This document shows positions 8,607-15,499 of a stretch of 19,160 nt of DNA, one piece after another. Source of the DNA: Solirubrobacterales bacterium (GTDB lineage: Bacteria; Actinomycetota; Thermoleophilia; Solirubrobacterales; Solirubrobacteraceae). The DNA lies in contig JACRMD010000032.1 of the NCBI GenBank assembly GCA_016215085.1, forward strand, positions 1,363 to 20,522, in the 5' to 3' direction. Each line of letters starts with the position of its first letter. Positions within the stretch are counted from its first letter, which is position 1. The position numbers and the translations under genes were made by a program. Under the pieces are notes generated by a model. That model did not search any database. It saw only the letters and a program-made list of their open reading frames with translations, and was not told where the DNA came from.

Positions 8607-9386
8607 GTGCCTGAGCTGCCGGAGGTCGAGCGGGCCCGTTCCCTCATCGCGGAGCGGGCCCTGGGGCGGCGGATCGTCGCGGTCGACGACTCCGACACGT
8701 ACGTCTGCCGCCCCCACGCGCCGGGCGAGCTGGCCGCGGCGCTGGTGGGCCGCGAGCTCGTCGCGGCCCACCGCATCGGCAAGTCGATGTGGTGCGAGAC
8801 CGACGGCGGGCCGGAGCTCGGCCTGCACCTCGGGATGGCGGGGCGGATCGTCGTCGACGACGCGTCGGCCGGCGACCCCAAGCCCGACGGCGTCTTCAAC
8901 CCGGTCTGGGACCGCTTCACGCTGGAGTTCGAGGACGGCGGCGCGCTGCGGCTGCGCGACAAGCGCCGCCTCGGCCGCGCGGTGCTCGACCCCGACCTCA
9001 GCGGCCTCGGGCCCGACGCCGCCGAGGTCTCGCGCGACGTCTTCCGCGCCCGCGTCGGCCGCGGCGAGGCGCCGCTGAAGGCGCGCATCATGGACCAGGC
9101 GGTCATCGCGGGCGTCGGCAACCTGCTCGCCGACGAGGCGCTGTGGCGCGCGCGGCTCGACCCGCGGCGGCCGGCGGGCTCGCTCGACGACGACGAGCTC
9201 GACCTCCTGCGGCGCGAGATCCGCGCGGCGACGCGGCGGGCGATCGCCCGCGGCGGCGTCCACACCGGCGACGTCATCCCCCACCGCCGGCGCGACGGGG
9301 ACTGCCCGCGCTGCGGCGCGCCGATGCGCCGCGCGACGATCGGCGGCCGGACGACGTGGTGGTGCAGCGCCGAGCAGGGCGGCTAG
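8607..9386 (+). CDS. Fpg/Nei-family DNA glycosylase (atypical subfamily)
   Basis: A 259-residue base-excision-repair enzyme that removes oxidised bases and nicks the abasic site. The GTG start is fixed by the catalytic N-terminus: after Met removal Pro2 is the nucleophile and Glu3 follows (PELPEVERAR). K59 in HRIGKSMW matches the conserved catalytic-loop Lys, and GVGNLLADEALW is the helix-two-turn-helix Asn motif. Two features are unusual. The GYFQxxLxVYGR-like segment before the zinc finger is absent and replaced by IPHRRRDGD. The finger reads C233-x2-C236, then C253-S-A-E256, so the fourth zinc Cys is missing. It may be a Nei-like or actinobacterial paralogue, not canonical MutM, and lesion preference cannot be read from sequence. 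No Shine-Dalgarno sequence is evident. It is convergent with the next gene and overlaps it by 4 bases. Confidence 0.85.
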   Translation: MPELPEVERARSLIAERALGRRIVAVDDSDTYVCRPHAPGELAAALVGRELVAAHRIGKSMWCETDGGPELGLHLGMAGRIVVDDASAGDPKPDGVFNPVWDRFTLEFEDGGALRLRDKRRLGRAVLDPDLSGLGPDAAEVSRDVFRARVGRGEAPLKARIMDQAVIAGVGNLLADEALWRARLDPRRPAGSLDDDELDLLRREIRAATRRAIARGGVHTGDVIPHRRRDGDCPRCGAPMRRATIGGRTTWWCSAEQGG

Positions 9387-9949
9387 AGCGCGGCGCGGAA
9401 GCGCTTCATCCAGCGCGCCGGGAAGTCCGCGTGCGTCTGCGTGCGCAGGCGGGCGACGCGCTCGTGGTGGTACGGGCTGCGCAGCGACTCGTTGTGCCCG
9501 ATGACGTTGCGCAGCGTGATGTGCTCGCGGCCCATCAGCCAGCGGGTCAGCCGCAGCGAGGCGCGGCGCATGCGCCGGTTGGCCCACACCTGCGCCTCGC
9601 TGGTGCCGACGTGCTCGATGCCGATCGAGACGTCGTTGAGGCCGACCGTGTGCCGGCACATCCACTTCAGCGAGACGAGCTGGTGGATGCGGCCCTGCTG
9701 GTCGATGACGAAGTGCGCGCACGTGCCGGGGTGCTCGCCGATCTCGGGGTCGGGCGCGTTGGAGGCGAAGGTGCTCCACGTCGCCGAGTAGGACGTGTTG
9801 GCGGTGAGATGCTCGACGATGACCTTGGGGTCGGTCAGCTTCGCCCGGTAGCGGCCGTAGTGGCGGCGGCTGTAGGCGCGCATCTGCTCGATGCGCGCGG
9901 CCGGGAACGGGATCGGGTCGTGGACGATCGGCGGCGCGGCGGCGAGCAC
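9383..9949 (-). CDS. Peptidoglycan amidase (N-acetylmuramoyl-L-alanine amidase, Amidase_2/PGRP type)
   Basis: A protein of about 188 residues with an Amidase_2 fold, which cuts the bond between muramic acid and the stem peptide. Seen motifs are VEHLTA (H47, first zinc ligand), CAHFVIDQQGRIHQLV (core strands), SIGIEHVG, IGHNESLRSPYHHERV (H152, second ligand) and QTHADF (H173, likely third ligand). The chosen GTG at 9949 lies 26 bases after the upstream gene's stop. No signal peptide or good ribosome binding site is visible, so the start is uncertain; the reading frame is open further upstream but looks non-coding there. Without a signal it could act on recycled muropeptides or be released by lysis. 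The stop codon lies in the same CTAG as the stop of the convergent glycosylase gene. Confidence 0.8.
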   Translation of the reverse strand: MLAAAPPIVHDPIPFPAARIEQMRAYSRRHYGRYRAKLTDPKVIVEHLTANTSYSATWSTFASNAPDPEIGEHPGTCAHFVIDQQGRIHQLVSLKWMCRHTVGLNDVSIGIEHVGTSEAQVWANRRMRRASLRLTRWLMGREHITLRNVIGHNESLRSPYHHERVARLRTQTHADFPARWMKRFRAAL

Positions 9950-9975
9950 GCCGCGGAGTGTAGGAGCGCCGGCGC

Positions 9976-10728
9976 TCAGCGGCCGCGCACCCGCGTCAGC
10001 ACGAGCTTCCAGCGCACCGAGGTGGTCGCGGTGCTGTCGGGCGCGCCGCCCGGCGTCCGCGTCCGCCCGGTCCAGGCGTCGCGGCCGGTGATCGTCAGCG
10101 TCTTGCGGCCGCCGTACAGCGCGGTCCGCGACAGCTTGCCCTCCACCGCGGGCCAGCTCCCCGCGAGGACGTTGCGCGGGGTGATGATCGGGCAGGTCTC
10201 GAAGCGGATCTTCTCGCGGATCCCGTTCCCGGCGGCCAGGACGTCGGGCACCACCTCGCCCTTCCAGTAGGGCAGCCCGACCTCGTAGTTGACCAGGCGC
10301 GTGCCGCAGTCGGTCGGCGGCCTGGGGTCGTCGCCGGACTCGCCCAGGCCGCAGGTCCCGGGCGTGAAGCTCGTCTTGCGCACGCCGCTGCGCATGACCT
10401 CGCCCTTGGCCCGCAGGCCGCCCTGGCGGGTGTCGGCGTTGGGCCTCCAGCTGCCGTACTGCAGCTGCGTCGCGACGCCGTTGTCGGAGGCCAGGACGCG
10501 GTTCTCGCCGGTCGAGCGGACCGTCCACGTCTCCGAGCCGGAGCCCTCGCCCCAGTTCGTGCGGAAGCAGCTCGCCCCCAGCTGGTGGCGGGGCACGTTC
10601 CAGTCGGTCTTGACGGTGCCCTCGAACTTGGCCAGGAACCGCGCCTGGCGCGGCTTGGCGGCCGCGGCGGGCTGGGCGGCGAGCGCGAGCAGCGCCGCGA
10701 GCGCGAGGAGGAGGGAGGTCGTGCGCAT
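9976..10728 (-). CDS. Secreted protein of unknown function
   Basis: A 250-residue protein with a clear Sec signal: MRTTSLLLALAALLALAAQP, then Ala-rich AAAAKP, cleavage probably near residue 25. I know no function. The mature part is rich in Trp, Gly and Arg and has several Cys (SCFRTNWGEGSGSETW, PGTCGLGESGDDP, PPTDCGTRLVNYE, FETCPIITPRNVLAGSW), which could form disulfides outside the cell. The C-terminus ends in alternating strand-like sequence (KTLTITGRDAW, SVRWKLVLTRV), suggesting a beta-sandwich. I recall similar predicted secreted proteins in Thermoleophilia, but this is a memory, not a search. It is in line with the HD-GYP gene upstream and the amidase downstream (26-base gap), so the three may be co-transcribed. 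The ATG at 10728 is chosen because it starts the signal peptide. Confidence 0.8.
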   Translation of the reverse strand: MRTTSLLLALAALLALAAQPAAAAKPRQARFLAKFEGTVKTDWNVPRHQLGASCFRTNWGEGSGSETWTVRSTGENRVLASDNGVATQLQYGSWRPNADTRQGGLRAKGEVMRSGVRKTSFTPGTCGLGESGDDPRPPTDCGTRLVNYEVGLPYWKGEVVPDVLAAGNGIREKIRFETCPIITPRNVLAGSWPAVEGKLSRTALYGGRKTLTITGRDAWTGRTRTPGGAPDSTATTSVRWKLVLTRVRGR

Positions 10729-10762
10729 GGCGCCACGATGCCCGAGCCGGCGCGCGGCGGCA

Positions 10763-12118
10763 TCAGGGAGCTCCCTGGTCAGGCCACGGCGGCCAGCGGC
10801 GCCGGCGCGGCGAGCTGCCGCTCGACCACCGCGCACGTCGCCGCGACGACCTCCGGGTCGAAGTGCGTCCCCGCGCTGCGGCGCAGCGGGTCTGGGCGGC
10901 GCGGTAGGAGCGGTCGGTGGTGATGGCGCTGTAGGCGTCGGCGCAGGCGACGATCCGGGCGGGCAGCGGGATGTCCTCGGCGGCCAGGCCGTCGGGGTAG
11001 CCGCCGCCGTCCCAGCGCTCGTGCGAGCCGCGCACCACGACGCCGACCTCGCGCAGCCAGCCGCCGACGCGGTCGAGCATCTGCTGGCCGAGCACGGTGT
11101 GCGTCTTCATCACCGCCCACTCCGCGTCGTCGAGCGGCCCGGGCTTGTTGATGATCTCGCTGGGCACCTGGATCTTGCCGACGTCGTGCAGCAGCGCCCC
11201 GAGCTCCGTGAGCTGGCGGTCGTGCAGCCCGAGGCGCAGCTCCTCGGCGACCGCGACCGAGAGCTCGACGACGCCCTGGCTGTGGTCGCCGGTGTACTCG
11301 TCGTCGTCGCCGATGACGTCGCCCAGCAGCAGCGCGATGCGCCGGTAGGTCTCCGAGAGGGCCAGCGCCTGGTCGAGGCGCTCGCGCCGCTCGGCCGCGA
11401 ACCGGCGCAGCAGCACGGCCAGCGGCAGCGCCGCGAGGAAGCCCCAGTCGCCGGCGAGCGCGAGCGCCAGGCCGACGGGCGCCAGCAGCAGGTCCATCGA
11501 CCACACCTGGGCGAGCTCGCCGGCGTGGGCGCGGGGCGCGGACCCGGCCGCCCACGCGCGCGGCAGCGACACCGCGACGTCGGTGGCGAAGGCGGCGGCC
11601 AGCGCGGCGGCGACCGCCGGCGCCGAGCGCCCGGCGAGCAGCAGCACCCCCGCCGGGGCGACCGCGTACCACGCGTCGTTGAGCGCCAGCACGGCGCGGC
11701 TGGCGTGGCGGCGGCCGGCGAGGAGGTCGGGCACGCGGTCCAGCACGGTGGCCAGCGCGACGAGCACGGGCACCACGCCGGCGGGCTGCAGCGCGAAGAG
11801 CGGGACGAGCACGAGCGGGGCGGCGGTCGTGTAGCCGACGCCGACCTCGAACCCGATCCGCTGGACGAGCACGAGCGCCGCGACGAGCCCGGCGGCGAGC
11901 AGCGGGTCGAACCCGTCGTGGGCGGCGAGCGCCATCCCCACGGCCGCCGCCAGAAGGGCAGGGGCCAGCGCGGCCTCGACGAGGCCGGCGCGCGCGACAA
12001 GCGGCGAGCCCTCGCGGGCGCGGCCGGCGCGCAGCTGGTGCTCGCTCTCGGGGTCCAGCGGCGCCACGTCCCGGGTGGTCGGCCGGGCCAGAAGTCGGTA
12101 CGCCGAAGATCGACGCAT
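10763..12118 (-). CDS. Membrane HD-GYP domain phosphodiesterase, frameshifted near the C-terminus
   Basis: The N-terminal half (about residues 40-265) is a set of hydrophobic helices forming an integral membrane sensor. It leads through a short amphipathic helix (RRFAAERRERLDQAL) into an HD-GYP domain, a family that hydrolyses cyclic di-GMP. Visible residues are the His in TGDHSQG, HDVGK (H311, D312, K315), the HxxxDGxGYPxG motif HERWDGGGYPDG (366-377) and ARIVACADAYSAITTDRSYR. After DRSYRAAQT (about residue 410) the frame turns into an Arg/Ser tail ending at 10763. The expected continuation (LRRSAGTHFDPEVV) is in another frame and stops at 10779. The break is at 10884-10889, and about 8 residues expected between YRAA and LRR are also missing, so a small deletion is likely. 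The catalytic core is upstream. The ATG at 12118 is chosen; 12196 is possible. Confidence 0.75.
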   Translation of the reverse strand: MRRSSAYRLLARPTTRDVAPLDPESEHQLRAGRAREGSPLVARAGLVEAALAPALLAAAVGMALAAHDGFDPLLAAGLVAALVLVQRIGFEVGVGYTTAAPLVLVPLFALQPAGVVPVLVALATVLDRVPDLLAGRRHASRAVLALNDAWYAVAPAGVLLLAGRSAPAVAAALAAAFATDVAVSLPRAWAAGSAPRAHAGELAQVWSMDLLLAPVGLALALAGDWGFLAALPLAVLLRRFAAERRERLDQALALSETYRRIALLLGDVIGDDDEYTGDHSQGVVELSVAVAEELRLGLHDRQLTELGALLHDVGKIQVPSEIINKPGPLDDAEWAVMKTHTVLGQQMLDRVGGWLREVGVVVRGSHERWDGGGYPDGLAAEDIPLPARIVACADAYSAITTDRSYRAAQTRCAAARGRTSTRRSSRRRARWSSGSSPRRRRWPPWPDQGAP

Positions 12119-12216
12119 GTCCGATGTGCGAACTGCGACGCGCGGTCCATCATCTGCGGCAGACCCCGGCGCCACGGACGGCGCCGGGTCCTCCACGCAG
12201 GAAGGGACACACGGAC
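12119..12216. promoter_or_regulatory. Divergent intergenic region between HD-GYP and secreted-protein genes
   Basis: These 98 bases separate divergent starts at 12118 (minus) and 12217 (plus), so promoters for both should lie here. The only clear element is a purine-rich ribosome binding site (GGAAGGG at 12200-12206) for the plus-strand gene. I see no confident -35/-10 pair or operator. It is listed by position alone. Confidence 0.35.
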
Positions 12217-12831
12217 GTGAAGCTGCTGCTGCGCACCCTGCTCGCCGTCGCCGCGCTCGCCGCGGCGGCGCCGGCGGCCGATGCCGGCGTGCTCGTCAGG
12301 AGCGCGCCCGACTGCGCCACCCAGAGCCTGTCGCGGCCGTTCACGCCGTGGCTGGACTTCGCCTGGTACACGCCCGTCGCGGGCGGCGCGTTCGAGGCCG
12401 GCGCACCCGGCTGGACGCTCTCCTCCGGGACGAAGGTCGTCGACGGCAACGAGCCGTGGAGGGTCCGCGGCGACGACCACCGCCGGTCGCTGAAGATCCC
12501 CTCGGGCGGCAAGGCCACCAGCCCGACGATCTGCGTCGGCCTCGGCCACCCGACGCTGCGCTTCTTCGCGCGCCGCGTGGGCGGCACCGCCCTGTCGACC
12601 CTGCGCGTCGACGTGCGCTTCGAGCTGTCGACCGGGACGGTGGTGACCGCGCCCGTCGGCGTCATCGTCAGCGGCTCGCAGTGGGCGGCGACGCTCCCGG
12701 GCGCGGTCGTCGCGAACCTCCTGCCGCTGCTGCCCGGCGAGACGACGCCGATCCAGTTCCGCTTCGTGCCCCAGGGCTCGGCCGCGTGGCAGATCGACGA
12801 CGTGCTCGTCGACCCCTGGCGCAACCGCTGA
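12217..12831 (+). CDS. Secreted protein of unknown function, beta-sandwich-like
   Basis: A 204-residue protein with a Sec signal (MKLLLRTLLAVAALAAAAPA, then ADAG). The GTG start at 12217 has a good upstream site (GGAAGGG at 12200-12206). The mature part has Cys residues in APDCATQSLSRPF and SPTICVGLGHP. Its line-up is GGAFEAGAPGWTLSSGTKVV, GNEPWRVRGDDHRRSLKIPS, LRFFARRVGG, and at the end IQFRFVPQGSAAWQIDDVLV followed by DPW. That order, with a Gly-Trp opening and a closing IDDxxVDPW strand, suggests a jelly-roll or carbohydrate-binding-like fold. I recall similar proteins as multi-copy families in Thermoleophilia, but this is unverified and no function is known. It is a single gene transcribed away from the HD-GYP gene. 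Confidence 0.8.
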   Translation: MKLLLRTLLAVAALAAAAPAADAGVLVRSAPDCATQSLSRPFTPWLDFAWYTPVAGGAFEAGAPGWTLSSGTKVVDGNEPWRVRGDDHRRSLKIPSGGKATSPTICVGLGHPTLRFFARRVGGTALSTLRVDVRFELSTGTVVTAPVGVIVSGSQWAATLPGAVVANLLPLLPGETTPIQFRFVPQGSAAWQIDDVLVDPWRNR

Positions 12832-12880
12832 CGCACCTCGGTCCGCCGCGAACCTCCCGGCTCCAGCGCATCGCCGCCCG

Positions 12881-12896
12881 GACCCGCGCTCGGGTC
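12881..12896. terminator. Short perfect hairpin between convergent units, possible bidirectional terminator
   Basis: GACCCG (12881-12886), loop CGCT, then CGGGTC (12891-12896): a perfect six-pair stem. It lies 49 bases after the secreted-protein stop and touches the 3' end of the leftward methyltransferase remnant, so it could end transcripts from both sides. There is no T-run. Confidence 0.4.
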
Positions 12897-13152
12897 AGGT
12901 CGCCAGCGCCACCAGCGCCGTCATGTCGCATGCGACGCCGCCCTCAGGCGTCGCGCGGTGGCGCCGCGCGTCGGCGGCCTCCTCCCCCACGTGCTCGCGC
13001 AGCGCGGTCGCGATGGCGTCGAAGTGCGGTTGGCGCTCGCGCCCGGCCCAGGTCGCGATCGCCGCACGACCGCCCGGCGCCAGCGCGCGACGCATCTCCC
13101 GGACCGCGCCTGCGCTCGCGGCGGCCTGGCCCCGCTGCTGTGCCCAGTCCAT
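12895..13152 (-). pseudogene. Remnant of a class I SAM-dependent methyltransferase
   Basis: An 85-residue open frame whose middle reads VREMRRALAPGGRAAIATWA. This is the post-motif segment of class I methyltransferases (REMxRxLxPGGRxxIxxW), followed by a helix-like stretch (HFDAIATALREHVG). The N-terminal SAM-binding half with the GxGxG motif is absent: upstream of it lies the end of the urease-like gene, only 3 bases away. The C-terminal substrate-binding part is also lost. It cannot bind SAM as it stands and is best read as a decaying fragment, although the ATG at 13152 would allow translation with the ureC-like message. The methyltransferase match comes from the short motif only. Confidence 0.55.
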
Positions 13153-13155
13153 GGG

Positions 13156-14793
13156 TCATCCGAGCAGATGGCGCCAGGAGAGCGCAACCTGGTCGACGGG
13201 CTCGATGCCCACCGGCTCGCCGTCGACGCGGACCTCGCGCCCGTCGGGCGACACGGTCACGTCGGCCAGCCGCTCGTTGCGCACCATGTCGCGCGCGGTG
13301 ACCTCGCGGCAGCCCCGGACCTTGGAGCGCGGGCGCGTCGTCGGCAGCTCGGCGTCCATCGCCGCGCCGGCGAGGAAGGCCAGCGACACGCGCGCCGCCG
13401 CGGCGCCCTGCGCGGCGATCTGCCGGCGCACGGTGACGGGCTCGCAGAGCATGGTGGTGGCGTCGGGGTCGCCGCTGGCGCCCCAGACGGCCATGCCCAT
13501 CTTGACCACCAGCTCGGGGCGCACGCCGACGTGCTCGGGCCGCCAGATCACGCAGTCGGCGAGGCGGCCGGGCGTGAGCGCGCCGACGTCGTGGGCGAGG
13601 CCGTGGACGATCGCCGGGTTGATGGTGACCTTGGCCAGGTGGCGCAGCACGCGCTCGTTGTCGTCGTCGCCCTCGCCGCCACGCACGCGCTTCATGACGT
13701 CGGCGTTCTGCAGCGCGCGGCGGACGACCTCGCCGGCGCGGCCCATCCCCTGGCTGTCGCTGGAGAGCATGTGGCCGATGCCGAGGTCGTGCAGGACGCC
13801 CTCGGCGGCCATCGTCGCCGGGCGCACGCGGGCGCGCGCGGCGGTCAGGTCGCCGTGGACGACGCCGGGCTCGAGCACGTGGACCGCGGCGACCATCGCG
13901 AGGTGCTCGTCGGCGGTGTGGCGGCCGAACGGCACCGTCGGCGTCGTGGACGAGGTGAGGATCCGCTCGCGGCCGGCGAGGCGCAGCAGGTCGGGCGCGT
14001 GGCCGCCGCCGGCGCCCTCGATGTGGAACGCGTGCACGCTGCGCCCGCCGAAGGCCTCCAGCGTGTCCTCCACCGACAGGACCTCGTTGAGCCCGTCGGT
14101 GTGGATCGCCAGCTGCACGTCGTGGCGGTCGCAGACGTCCAGCGCGGTGCGGATCTGGCGCGGCCCGGCGGCGACGTCCTCGTGGATCTTCAGCCCCGCC
14201 CCGCCGGCGCGCAGCACCTCCTCGACGGCCGCCGCGCGCGACGAGGACCCGCGCACCAGCAGCGCCGCGTTGATCGGCACGTCCTCCAGCGCGGCCCACG
14301 CCGTCGCCAGCCCCGCCTCGGGGTTCGTGCCGAGGTTCCACACCGGCCCGTAGTCCTGGCTGACCATCGTGGTCACGCCGCCGGCCAGCAGCGCGTCGGT
14401 GACCTGCGGGGAGAGCCAGTGCACGTGGGTGTCGACGCCGCCCGGCGTGACGACCATGCCGGTGGCGTCGAGCACCGCGGTGGTGACGTCGAGCACCACG
14501 TCGATGCTGTCCATGGTGTCCGGGTTGCCGGCGCGGCCGACGGCGACGACGCGGCCGTCGCGCACGCCGATCGACGCGCGGCGCACGCCGAGGATCGGGT
14601 CCAGCAGCAGGCCGCCGGTGATGGCGACGTCGACGCCCCCGCGCTCGGCGCGGACGCCGAGCCCGTCGCGCATCGTGTTGCCGAAGCCGGGGACCAGCGC
14701 ATCGGGGCCGCCGGCCTCGTCGGCCTCGGCGACGACCTCGAGCGCCGTGTCCCCGAGCCGGACGCGCTCAGGCACCGAGGAACCCCAGCTCAC
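13156..14793 (-). CDS. Urease alpha (UreC)-like amidohydrolase, divergent
   Basis: A 545-residue relative of the catalytic urease subunit. All six nickel ligands are present at urease spacing (Klebsiella numbering minus 15): H123 and H125 (THVHW), carbamylated Lys K202 (GLKIHED), H231 (AIHTD), H257 (FHIEGAGGGHAPD) and, one residue further on, D346 (SSDSQGMGR). The catalytic helpers H204, H305 and probably R322 are kept. Changed parts are the flap CHH, now VHV (V304-H305-V306), so the hallmark flap Cys is lost; HEDW, now HEDV; and the GGGTGP loop, now SQDYGPVWNLGTNPEAG. This argues for an active dinuclear hydrolase with a reshaped pocket. The GTG at 14793 is chosen because WGSSVPERVRLGDT aligns with the urease YGPTxGDRVRL start; GTG 14775 is an alternative. 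It overlaps the UreAB-like gene by 26 bases. Free urea as the substrate is not assured. Confidence 0.85.
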   Translation of the reverse strand: MSWGSSVPERVRLGDTALEVVAEADEAGGPDALVPGFGNTMRDGLGVRAERGGVDVAITGGLLLDPILGVRRASIGVRDGRVVAVGRAGNPDTMDSIDVVLDVTTAVLDATGMVVTPGGVDTHVHWLSPQVTDALLAGGVTTMVSQDYGPVWNLGTNPEAGLATAWAALEDVPINAALLVRGSSSRAAAVEEVLRAGGAGLKIHEDVAAGPRQIRTALDVCDRHDVQLAIHTDGLNEVLSVEDTLEAFGGRSVHAFHIEGAGGGHAPDLLRLAGRERILTSSTTPTVPFGRHTADEHLAMVAAVHVLEPGVVHGDLTAARARVRPATMAAEGVLHDLGIGHMLSSDSQGMGRAGEVVRRALQNADVMKRVRGGEGDDDNERVLRHLAKVTINPAIVHGLAHDVGALTPGRLADCVIWRPEHVGVRPELVVKMGMAVWGASGDPDATTMLCEPVTVRRQIAAQGAAAARVSLAFLAGAAMDAELPTTRPRSKVRGCREVTARDMVRNERLADVTVSPDGREVRVDGEPVGIEPVDQVALSWRHLLG

Positions 14794-15430
14794 GGGCGTG
14801 CTCGAGCGCAGCCTCGCGCGCGCCCGGCGCGTCGAGGTGACCGTCGACGAGGTCGCCGTGGCCGCGCACGACGCGGTCGCCGCCGATCGGCACGAGCGCG
14901 ACCTCGCGCGGCTCGCCCGGCGCGAAGAAGCACTTGGCGCGCGCGGGCAGCGCCAGGCGCATCCCCCACGCCGCGGCGCGGTCGAAGCGCAGCCGCCGGT
15001 TGGCCTCGAAGAAGTGCAGGTGGCTCGTGACGCCGATGAGGACGTCGCCCTCGTTGACGACCTCCAGCCGCGCGACCGCCCCGTCGAGCCACGGCGCGGG
15101 CGGCTCCTGCGGCGCCGCCGGCGGCGCGCCGCCGAGCGGGTCCTCGGCGACGACGAGGTGGCGGCCGTCGGGGAACAGCGCCTCGACCTCGATCCGCGGC
15201 ACGAGCGCGCGCACGCCGTCGAGCACGTCGTCCTCGCCGAGCACGCGGTAGGCGGTCGCGACGACCTCCGCGTAGGAGCGCCCGTCGCGGGCGGCCTCGC
15301 ACACCTCGTCGGCGATCAACGCGGTCGCCTCGGCCTGGTTGAGCTGCAGGCCGCGCGCGCGGCGCTTGCGCGCGAGCTCGGCGGCGAGGAAGAGCAGCAG
15401 CCGGTCCTGCTCCTGGGGCAGCAGCCTCAT
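14768..15430 (-). CDS. Fused urease gamma-beta (UreA-UreB)-like subunit, divergent
   Basis: A 220-residue fusion of the two small urease subunits. Residues 1 to about 100 are UreA-like: MRLLPQEQDRLLLFLAAELA, then ALIADEVCEAARDGRSYAEV and IEVEALFPDGRHLV. A Pro/Ala-rich linker (about 100-115) follows. Residues from about 115 are UreB-like: NEGDVLIGVTSHLHFFEANR, LRFDRAAAWGMRL and APGEPREVALVPIGG. Normal UreB has HYHFFE where this has HLHFFE. These subunits build the trimeric scaffold and help form the flap side of the active site. UreAB fusions are known in other bacteria. It is the first gene of the leftward pair; its TGA lies inside the ureC-like start. The ATG at 15430 is in a perfect inverted repeat shared with the divergent agmatine deiminase start. 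Confidence 0.85.
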   Translation of the reverse strand: MRLLPQEQDRLLLFLAAELARKRRARGLQLNQAEATALIADEVCEAARDGRSYAEVVATAYRVLGEDDVLDGVRALVPRIEVEALFPDGRHLVVAEDPLGGAPPAAPQEPPAPWLDGAVARLEVVNEGDVLIGVTSHLHFFEANRRLRFDRAAAWGMRLALPARAKCFFAPGEPREVALVPIGGDRVVRGHGDLVDGHLDAPGAREAALEHARELGFLGA

Positions 15431-15499
15431 CGGCCCGCAGCCTAGTCGCCCCGCGCGACGCGGTGCGAGGCGCGCGACCTGGCATGCTGCGGGCCGATG
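15428..15499. promoter_or_regulatory. Divergent promoter region with a perfect 14-bp inverted repeat over both start codons
   Basis: GCTGCGGGCCGATG occurs at 15486-15499 on the plus strand and, as its exact reverse complement, at 15428-15441. Each arm ends with the ATG of its gene, so the UreAB-like and agmatine deiminase messages share the same 11 bases before AUG. The 44 bases between the arms must hold both promoters. A smaller GTCGC/GCGAC repeat lies inside (15445-15449, 15474-15478). No purine-rich ribosome binding site is seen for either gene. Shared control is inferred, by a dimeric regulator on DNA or by a common 5' leader. Confidence 0.55.

Noticed and set aside
12958..15030. 690-codon rightward open frame opposite the urease-like genes
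   Set aside because: It is His/Val/Arg-rich antisense of UreC-like and UreAB-like genes whose conserved motifs are clear on the other strand.
13156..15430. Ordinary urease operon for free urea
   Set aside because: Flap Cys, HEDW and GGGTGP motifs are changed and no maturation genes are nearby, so the ureC/ureAB symbols were withheld.
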